Assembly: GCA_003640385.1 (NCBI GenBank)
Contig: RCAB01000062.1
Location: 146,057-210,056, forward strand
Direction: 5' to 3'
Origin: Setaria digitata
Lineage: Eukaryota; Nematoda; Chromadorea; Rhabditida; Setariidae
Length of the DNA stretch: 64,000 nt
Shown: positions 55,634 to 64,000 of the stretch, in pieces
Layout: the number at the start of each line of letters is the position of its first letter
Numbering within the stretch: the stretch's first letter is position 1
The notes under the pieces: generated by a model
Database searches by the model: none
Told to the model about the DNA's origin: nothing
Seen by the model: the letters and a program-made list of their open reading frames with translations, nothing else
Position numbers and translations under genes: made by a program

Positions 55634-56136
55634 ATGGCAAACCAAGAATTAGCGTGTGTTTATGCGGCACTTATTTTGCAAGATGATGAAGTTGCAATCA
55701 CTGGTGAGAAAATTTCAACTATCTTGAAAGCCGCGCATGTTGAAGTGGAACCATTCTGGCCGGGATTATTTGCCAAAGCATTGGAAGGAGTTGATGTAAA
55801 GGTAGGCGAGAGAATTGAATGGTTTTGTTGGTTGCTACTTTTTTGATGCCGAGGGAAAGAAAATTGGTTCTGGAGGGTGAGAAATATTTGTCTATTTTTC
55901 TTTTTCTTTTATTTCCATTTCATATTCCTTTATCATTAATTGTTCTATGATACTTGCAGTCACTAATAACCAACATCAGTACAAGTGTTGGTGGCACTGC
56001 CGCTCCTGCAGGTGCCGCAGCATCACCTGCTGCTGCAGCACCTGCGGCAGCAGCTGCTGAAGAGAAGGAAGAAAAGAAGAAGGAAGAACCAAAGGAAGAA
56101 TCAGACGATGATATGGGTTTTGGTCTTTTTGATTAA
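55634..56136 (+). CDS. rla-1: 60S acidic ribosomal protein P1
   Basis: Stalk protein of the large ribosomal subunit that recruits elongation factors. Exons 55634-55801 and 55960-56136 join in phase 0 to give 114 aa. The N-terminal helical dimerisation domain begins [20 protein letters not shown] and includes [20 protein letters not shown]. An Ala-rich hinge follows ([15 protein letters not shown]), then the charged [14 protein letters not shown] and the hallmark C-terminal end [11 protein letters not shown] that binds translational GTPases. The [12 protein letters not shown] segment distinguishes P1 from P2. The start was set at ATG 55634; an in-frame ATG 15 bases upstream would add residues atypical of the family. 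Confidence 0.97.
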
Positions 56137-56870
56137 GTAGTTTATATTGAAGCTTATTTTGTGTGCTGATATTTGTTGTTGCTGTTTTTCCGTAAATTTT
56201 GCTTTTCGTTTCATTGACAAATTTTTGCCACTTTGGGAATGATATCTGGAATCACGAGGTGACTTGGTTATAAACTCCTCTAAATGAAATACAGATACGA
56301 AAAACCAAAATTAGCGATCAAAAAGGGACAGGTCCACATATGTGGGGATAATGTGGATGGGATAGGAGATGTGGTTTGCATGCGTTTCTCGGATTAGAGT
56401 ATGAATTTCGAAATAAATTCAGTAGGCAAGGAAGGCGGGTAGTTATCTTTTTGTACATTTTTTTACGGGGAAATAAGATTGTGCTGATTCCCGACTCAAC
56501 GAATGCGAGCTGATGATGGATTGGAAGTTCAGTGGGTCTCTCCGAGTCAAAAATGAATTTTTTTTTCTGCAAGTGAAAGCTATTATTCTTCAACTTGTCC
56601 TTCAAGTGTTCTAGTTTCGGGTACATCCTTACGCTTATGGTTTTTATAGCCGTAGGGCAGCAACTGGGCTCATCACATGGGTACTTTTTTAAGTGAAGTT
56701 CTTGGCAACCTGTTGTAGTGTTAAATTTATAAAAGGTTCTTGAAGTTCTCTTTGTGGTCGCTGCGGTTTAATAATTGGTTCTGAGTGGCTCGTAATACTG
56801 AGTTAGAAGGGGTGGGATTAAAGGAGTTTATTTTATACAGTAAGGCACAAAATTTTTTAAATTTAGAATT
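56137..56870. other. Convergent spacer between P1 and arl-13
   Basis: About 0.73 kb between two 3' ends. No gene recognised; the minus-strand open frame at 56626-56318 lacks splice context and protein-like features. Confidence 0.6.
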
Positions 56871-59737
56871 TTAAACTGAATCAGTCCTTCTCCGGAGCCG
56901 TCTAACTTTTCCTTTCGGTTGCTCTTTCGGTATGAATGATAACGGCATAAGTTGTATTACGCGAGCTGGCCTTGATGTTGATTGTAGATCTCCTGCAAAC
57001 TGATGGAATTATCAATCTAGAATTTGTTAATCGAAATCTACAATGAAAAAAGTCCTGATAAGCTGTTTCAATAAGCAGCGCCTTCAAATCATAGTAAGTT
57101 CGAGATTTTAATTAATTAGGAAAGCAAAAATTAACAAATCCGGGATATCTCAGTTGATTTAGGCACGAATTAATTAAATTTGTCTCTAGCTATCAATTTA
57201 AACGCTACCGTTCATGCGAAATAATCCATCCGTTTGCACAGCACATGTCTTTGTTGACACCTTCGCGTTTGATGGTAAGGTATGTATTTCAAATATTTGT
57301 GGATTTTTCATCCTTACCGAATTATTCGGCAAACGTGCCAAATTACTCATCGGGTTAATCGTATTTCGTAAATACTGCAAGGAGGGTTATTAGTCGAGAG
57401 TTAGTTTATTTAGAGCTATTGAAACTGATAAATATAGATATTTTAAGAATATACCTAAAGTCCTGTTGATATTTCATTTCTAAATTATTGTTTTTATTTC
57501 TGCCTTGTAAAATGCAGAAAATGAAGTAGAAGAAAAAAAAAAAAGGTATAGTCTGAGAATGGATCAATTTACTCTTCTCCGTTTGCTCGTTTCATTTCCA
57601 GAATCCGCACTACATATCGGATTTGTGTCCGGTTTTGCAAAAGCAACTACTGGATGGTAAGCGGGATCATTTACATCAGTCTGTTTTTCGGTACATTCCA
57701 CCACCATTCCATCAGCGTCATCACTATTGTCATCGGAGGTAGTTGAACTGGAAAATATATGATATAATTTGAACTAGCGTTTCATTTGTCACACCTTCAA
57801 AACTACTAAAACTTTTCGATAATTTTAAGTATTCAATTTTTTCCTGACAGAGTTCCATTCCGATCAAGATCATATCCTTTTCTTCATTAATTTGAATGAA
57901 AATGGCAAGAAGTAATACTCATATATCGAATAAATTAACCTACTAATTAGCATAAGAATCTGTTCGGGAGCAAAGAGACAATATCAGTCCGTTTTGAGAC
58001 CATATACTTTTATTAACTAAAATCTACCTGCTAACCGTTGCAGCAAGCTGATGTTGTCGCCTTATTCGCTGTTCATCTTGTCGACGTTTCAGCTTCTGTA
58101 ATGCAACGTTCACCCTATTTTCTAACTTTTCGTAATCATCGTAAATTCGCTCTAATAGCCATTCGAATCCATCTTTAAGCGTTAAGTCAATCATTTTCCC
58201 TGTTCCCGCATTCGATTGACATATTTCCTTAACGTATCATTGTTACGTAAACTTATCGTATAAGGAGCAGCACTGTACTTGATTAACACTGTAGTTACGT
58301 AATCTTGTCCACAACCATATCATATCAGCTATCACTTTAACCTTTCTTCGTTTCTTTTTTCACATGCTGCATCCATTGATAACTTATCAAACCGATCCTG
58401 CTTATCTCCACCTTTTCATCTTTCATAGAACTATGCTACGTTATTTGCTGTGTGTATGTGTGTGTCAGTTTTAGTGGTAATTGAAGAAATGCCTTGAACT
58501 TACATTACTCCTTCACCTCTATCTTATCGCGAAATATCCGGCGATAGAGTGAAATTCGTATTCTATTAGCAATAAAATTCACCTACCACTCGAATTTGTG
58601 TTTGATATTGGTTTGCTAAATTATGCAAATCAAAACGATCAGTGAGTTGAATTTCATCGATGCATCTTTCGCGATCTTTCTTGTTGAGAATTACCAAAAA
58701 TGGTTTATTTCGTAAATCCTCATCACTAATTACATCTTTCAGTAATTTACCACTTTCTTGGATACGATCTTCTTCACTTCCATCAACCACATATATTATA
58801 CCAAATACCTTAGTTTATAAATGAATGGAAAATTTCCGCAAAGGAAAATTTAAATTCAAGTTTAACTCTCTTACATTTCAAAATGATCCCACGATCTTAG
58901 CACAAATAAATCAGCTAAATATTAGTTTGTCAATTAGTTTGGGCCTAATTCAAATGATATTAATTAACCTCAGGATAATAATTTTTCCATATGGATCGAA
59001 TTCGTTCACCACCGCCCAAATCGTAGGCAATAATTTCAGCTTTTTGATATTGAAATTTTTGAAGAGTGAAACCATTTGTGGGCAGAAGGCTCGTTATCTC
59101 ATCTATAAGCGGTAATTTCAATTCCAATTATTATATTATAATAGTATTTTAGTAGTGCTAACAGATAAAAGCATTCCACTTTTTTGGATCTTGTTATCAT
59201 ATCATTGAAGCCAATTAATGCATTATACACAAAAAATTGCCTGCGAGAAGGTGATACTGAAATTTTTGTTTAAGAAGATTTTTAAATTTGAACGGTCATC
59301 ATTTGAAGATCAAAATATTTGAAAAAAGATGCTTAAATTTAATAATAATTATTGTTCCAAAATTTTTCTCTTTTTTTTTTTAAGAATAAACTGTAATATT
59401 TACCTGAAGCTAATGCACGTATGGTTGTTGATTTTCCCGCACCATCTAAACCCAAAATACAAATTCGTATTTTTCTAAATTTATCAAACATAATCATTTT
59501 CTTCCTTTTTTTTTTTTTTTTTTTTTTTAAATAAATTACACTAAATTATTGAAAACATTTAAAAAAATTGCTGGTCAGAATAAAAAGAATTCGAATTCGT
59601 TTTTCAATTTTTTTTTTTTTCAAAATTAAAACAAAAGAAAATAAAGGTAATCAATCATATTTGTATACTTACCGAACTCTTCTTCGATGTTGCAACTTTC
59701 TCGTATGCTTTTTAAATCCACCAACACAATTGCCCAT
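56871..59737 (-). CDS. arl-13: ARL13B-type ciliary small GTPase
   Basis: Atypical Arf-like GTPase of the ciliary membrane; ARL13B is an ARL3 exchange factor and a Joubert syndrome gene. Exons: 59737-59673, 59474-59404, 59102-58969, 58808-58587, 58277-58247 (31 nt, probable), 58199-58028, 57747-57573, 57374-57318, 57260-57209, 56992-56871 (TAA); 366 aa, phases close. The N-terminus MGNC is a myristoylation/palmitoylation-type signal. GTPase motifs: P-loop ILGLDGAGKST, switch II DLGGGERIRSIWKNYY with the family's Gly where other Arfs have the catalytic Gln, NKKD, and an SA (G5) motif in the mini exon. Then come MIDLTLKDGFEWLLERIYDD, as in ARL13B, a charged helix (ALQKLKRRQDEQRIRRQ) and a long polar tail ending in basic QPKGKVRRLRRRTDSV. 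An X-box candidate sits 182 bp upstream. Skipping the mini exon is also phase-compatible with a shifted donor (58583). Confidence 0.93.
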
Positions 59738-59847
59738 ACACTAATTGCTAATTACCAAATATAACGAAGTTTTTAGCTAAGAAACTTGTTTTTCACTTCA
59801 TTTGCTCATAAAATCAGTTAGAAAGACTAATGAAAGATGATGATAAA

Positions 59848-59880
<33 letters not shown>

Positions 59881-62378
59881 AGAGAAAAGTGGCAAAACGA
59901 TAATGCAGAAGGAGTTTGATTGTCATAGCAACGAAAGTTAGCTTTGGTCTTACCTGGACTCGATTTAATGATGCATTTATGCTTTTTACTAATAAATCAA
60001 ATTTACTTTTATCATTTATGACGAAAATGTTCAATGATTTGTGTTGTGATGATAGTATAATGATAATGCAGTAATATATTGTAATGATAGCATTCTATAT
60101 CAGTTATCATTTGGGAAAACAATAATCCTCTTGATTAGTTAGAGTAGTGAGATGATTTGGAACACAGTCAATAATAACAAATGAATAAAATTACTAATTA
60201 AATTGATTAATGAAGGATGGGGTATATATTGTACTATGAGGAGATTGATTATCTTTTATCTCTTATAATTTACACTGATGTTTTTTTTATAATCAATTTT
60301 TCATAAATCACAATTATGTCGTTTTTAAAATTCAATTTAATCAGCAGTGTTATTAATATCAATTGCTACTATTAGAAGCATGTAATTTTTTGATATCATT
60401 GTAATTAGTGTATTATTATTTCAGTGTGATGATCGATCATTGTTATTATTTCTTAACCATTGCTGATTCTCATTATCATCGTTCCATTAATTATTATATA
60501 ATAATGATTCTTGCCATTAAGAAATTATTATATAGCTGTAGCATTCAACTTTTCAAAATTTTTCTTCTTCATTATCATTAAAGCTTTATTATTTTCCCTA
60601 CAAATCTAAACTAAAACTTCAGAAAGATTAGGGAATTCTTAAATTTAGCACTGCTTCTTATACTTTGCTTTTAAACTCCAAAAAAAGGACTTAAATTGAG
60701 AGAACAAAAACATTCCAATTAGACCAAAAAAGAAAAACTCCACCTCCTTGCTTAATTTATCCTAATTTCTTAAACTCTCCATCTACTTTTTTTTTTTTTT
60801 GATTCCTCTTAAGTTTTTTGACCTGTTCTGCCAAAGAATATTTATTACTTTGACATTTTGATGCTTTCAAAAAAACGCGAGCAACCAGTTTGACATCGTC
60901 ACTTTTCTCGACAAAAACAAAATTTACCACATCGATTCTGACCACCTTTCAGGCGAAAATCCAAATGTTTGCTCAGTGAAAATTAATTATGAAAACAAAA
61001 ACTTCTTCCCGTAATAATGAAACAATATGTTAAATATTAATTAATACCACTGGACAATGTTAATCAACACCTTTTATTTAAAAGATTAAACTTCAAAAAT
61101 TTTCTTTCTTTAAATAATTTGTGAGATGTCTGAACAATCAAGCAAAAGTATTTTTTCTATTTCATAAAAAAAGCTCATAACAGTAATTGATATTAGCCAT
61201 AAAATAATGACAGAAATAATTAAATGAATAAAGTAGCATTGCTCTTCTTTTTCTAACATTAGACATATATACAATTTATTAATCAAATAATTAATTAGCT
61301 TAGACAAAATGAGTAAAGAAAAGGAATAAATCTGTCGAAAAAAATAATTAAAGGAGAAAAAAAAAAATAAAATTATACCAATTTTTAAAATTTTACAGAA
61401 ATAGCACACAATAACGATAGTCATAAACCATAATCATAATCATGATAATGATAAGGAAACAGTTCAAAAGTAATCAAAATTTTTCCATACGAAGGAAAAA
61501 ACTTTTCCTCTAAAGATAATTGAATTGTTAGAAGAAAAGAATTACATCCAAGAAAAGAAGGAGAAAAAAGTTAAAAGATTAAATTAATCATATCAAAAAA
61601 GAAAAAAAATTTTTGAGAAGACACAAGCTGATAAAGGCAACTTTCAGTGAAATATTTTACTGGAAAGATTTAAAGACTTCTTTAATTTCATGTATCAAAT
61701 TAGTTTTACTTTTTTTTTTTTTTGAAATGAAAAGAGATCTATACGATCTTACTAAATCAATGTGCGAAAATGTCAAAAATGAAAAGTTCACTTTGTATTT
61801 TTTAATGGTGATATATATGTTACACACGTAAAAGTAAATTATCCTAATTTCTCAAATTCAAAATATCTCTTTCGTTTTGATTTTTCAAGTTTCAAAACAC
61901 CACTAATTTCCAGTCATAATAAGTTGTGCGAAAATTTTAATAAATTAAAACAATTTATACTTTTCAGTATTTGAAAACAAAATTTTACAAAAATTATCTT
62001 CCCAGATTTCATTTCAAACTTTGGTCCCAGTTGCAAATTTTCAGTCGATTAATTTCGAAATTACCAAATTTTCAATAATTCATTTTTTCTTTATTTTGCC
62101 TATCAAAAGAAACAAATGTACATAGTGGAAATTAGAATAAATTTAACCAATTGGAGTACTGAAATCAAAAATACCACAAGAGACTAGTCTCTAGAAGAGG
62201 AAGCAAAAGGAGAAGAAAAACTAAAACCAATGCAAATTTTTAATACATAAAGAAATGATGGAATGCAAGTAATTTCCGGGTGAAACAACTAAAAATTTCA
62301 TTATCTACCGGAAATAAACTTTGACACTTACAAAGGGAGGAAGAGAAGAAATCTCTCTTTTGTAATTAAAAGAAATTG
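59738..62378. other. Intergenic region between arl-13 and tensin
   Basis: About 2.6 kb. It includes the X-box candidate, an A run at 59850-59877 and many TGATAA/TTATCA motifs between 60040 and 60530. No coding exon is convincing. Confidence 0.6.
59919..59932. promoter_or_regulatory. X-box-like RFX/DAF-19 site upstream of arl-13
   Basis: ATTGTCATAGCAAC matches RYYNYYWTRRNRAC at all positions and lies 182 bp before the arl-13 ATG, the distance typical of C. elegans X-boxes. It predicts expression in ciliated sensory neurons under an RFX factor. The position is seen; binding is inferred. Confidence 0.65.
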
Positions 62379-63031
62379 TTATCTGCGTCCCATCATAACT
62401 TTAGTGATAAAATTAACGACAGCAGTAGCAGGCTGTTCAGGCTCCAATTCAGCGAAAACATGGCATGTATTATCCGTCCTGGAACCGATCTTTCGAGCCA
62501 CAAAAGCGAATATTCGGGCAATTTTCACATATTTCGTCAAGCTACCTTCCAGATACGAATTATCCCACCTATAAATTGAGGGAAATGAATTAGCTATAAA
62601 TTAGTCAGGTAAGAACATATAGTTAAATGCATCTGTTCTAGAGGGAAAGAGAGCATATCAAAATAACTATTTAGTTGAGAGCGAAGTGTACGGCAAAATT
62701 TTTTATCAGATCTAAGAATAAAATGCTAGAAAGTACTTGCATATTTTCTAAGTTATTATTTGCGAATTTCAACTACTCCATCATACAACAAAACTAATCA
62801 TAAGTTAATCTATCAGATGTTATGATAAAGTTTGATAAATGTTATCTGTCAACTGTTGTGATAAAGTTAATGATAAGTGTCAATCTGTCAAATATTGCAA
62901 AGTCAAAAATGGTATTGATACCTTCGATCGGAAGGATCTAAACCAGCATATGTAACAGACTGCACAGGGTAATGCCGCCTAAAGAAAAGTCGCCTTGTAT
63001 TGTCCGTTATTGTAACACCTTGTGATGATAC
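62379..63031 (-). CDS. Tensin, C-terminal PTB-domain exons (partial)
   Basis: Focal-adhesion adaptor linking integrins to actin. Only the last two exons are visible, 63031-62922 and 62568-62379 (TAA), joined in phase 2. They encode the end of the phosphotyrosine-binding domain: [38 protein letters not shown], then [40 protein letters not shown] and the last residues KVMMGRR. This closely follows the remembered tensin C-terminus, in which the same block ends the protein. The SH2, phosphatase-like and actin-binding parts must lie beyond the right edge. The next upstream exon was not found; the sequence there is disturbed by Ns at 63672 and 63882. Confidence 0.9.
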
Positions 63032-64000
63032 CTGCAATAACGAAATTAAATCCATTAGCTAAAATAATTGTTCCGTTCGAGAAACAAGATGGCTTAAATA
63101 GGAAGAAAATAATATTCTGTACATGATAACATGATAACAGTGATATGATCAGTACAGCAAAATCAAAATTCTATTTTAGAGCCTTACGATATGAATGCCT
63201 AGAAGAACCTATGTGAGCATATTGCAGTAAGGATACTTTTTAACCACTTACTCTCACCTGTACGATGATAATATTAAGTTAAATTAGTGAATCTGATAAA
63301 CTAAAACATGTATCTATGCAAATAATTGGATGAAAGTTAATTGAGACTAATTCTCACTACTTCAATTCTCAATTTTTTTTCAAATCATTAGTTGCTATTG
63401 CATTTTTTGTTCTAATTTTTTTCTTCAATAACTTTCAACTTCAGCCAAAGCATTAACAAAAATATTTCATCACTCAAGGATCAATTAATTTAAATTTTGT
63501 TCTACAAAAAAATCTAGCAGTTTTTGTTTTAGTCAAGAATGTAAGCAAAAAAACTGTACCAAATAATAACTTTAACAGAGGGATGATGAGGATTTTAAAA
63601 TTAAGTCTAAATATTTTAAAATTTTGAGTGAAATATGCAAGAATTTGCTGTTGTTCAAAAAAAAACCTGCANCATAATTTTGGTATTATTTAAACATGAT
63701 AATTGTAATAAGAACTATCAAAAAAAAACCTGCATTTAAGATGACATGTATTAAGTGGTTAACAGATCACGTACGTAAGAATCTGTAGGTCGGATATAAA
63801 ATAGTTTATATATTTGCATCTCGCGAAATCTTCGATTAAAGACAGACTTAAATTTGAATCCAAACTAAGTCTACCCACAACNACGTAAGAATCTGTAGGT
63901 CGGATATAAAATAGTTTATATATTTGCATCTCGCGAAATCTTCGATTAAAGACAGACTTAAATTTGAATCCAAACTAAGTCTACCCACAACCTGTTACAT
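63032..64000. other. Tensin intron and misassembled right edge
   Basis: No exon recognised. Bases 63773-63881 (109 nt) recur as 63883-63991 around the N at 63882. A short segment starting CAAAAAAAAACCTGCA is likewise repeated either side of the N at 63672. Confidence 0.6.

Noticed and set aside
58180..58310. Frame YSAAPYTISLRNNDTLRK read through to a TGA
   Set aside because: Read unspliced it ends quickly; only its first 31 bases fit ARL-13, as the proposed micro-exon.
60757..60945. Open exon-like frame RIDVVNFVFVEKSDDVKL on the minus strand
   Set aside because: It opens behind an AAAG acceptor-like site, but no start exon, partner exon or family was found.

Overview
ORGANISM. The window is eukaryotic. 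It is AT-rich, dotted with A/T homopolymers of 10-35 bases, and its genes are split by many small introns ending in TTTCAG or TTTTAG. Several starts sit just behind 3' splice sites, as in trans-spliced nematode mRNAs. The gene set (ground-like cuticle protein, DYF-5, MLT-2/ANKS6-like, nematode-type tyrosine phosphatase) points to a nematode. Base composition and intron style suggest a spirurid or filarial worm; that last step is inference. N runs and repeated segments either side of single Ns show this is a draft scaffold.

LAYOUT. 0.3-5.6 kb (+): 3' part of a PP4 regulatory subunit R1 (PPFR-1), HEAT-repeat type. 7.0-12.2 kb (-): MAK/ICK-family kinase DYF-5, complete over 10 exons, with an X-box-like site upstream. 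15.1-18.5 kb (+): protein tyrosine phosphatase with a WPE instead of a WPD loop. 22.4-28.1 kb (+): ankyrin + SAM protein of the ANKS6/MLT-2 type. 31.9-41.1 kb (-): secreted Gly/Pro/Gln-rich protein with a C-terminal ground-like domain, long introns, one of them holding an apparent fossil of large-subunit rRNA. 47.9-50.1 kb (-): eIF2alpha. 50.8-53.2 kb (-): prohibitin 1. 54.3-55.1 kb (+): ribosomal protein uL15/RPL27A. 55.6-56.1 kb (+): acidic ribosomal protein P1. 56.9-59.7 kb (-): ARL13B-type GTPase ARL-13, complete, with an X-box-like site 182 bp before its ATG. 62.4-63.0 kb (-): the last two exons of tensin (PTB domain). Between these lie long AT-rich stretches with no convincing gene.

HOW THE GENES RELATE. 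Two ciliary genes (dyf-5 and arl-13) each carry a candidate RFX/DAF-19 X-box, and the ANKS6-like gene belongs to a family that acts at the inversin compartment in vertebrates and in moulting in C. elegans. The block arl-13, P1, RPL27A, phb-1, eIF2alpha matches, from memory, the C. elegans chromosome I cosmid Y37E3 set, so this looks like a conserved chromosome I block. phb-1 and eIF2alpha lie in tandem on the minus strand with splice-acceptor-like leaders.

METHOD AND LIMITS. Exons were joined by hand from splice signals, reading phase and remembered family sequences; no alignment was run. Phases close for every complete model. Gene starts for PPFR-1, the phosphatase and tensin are outside the window or not found.
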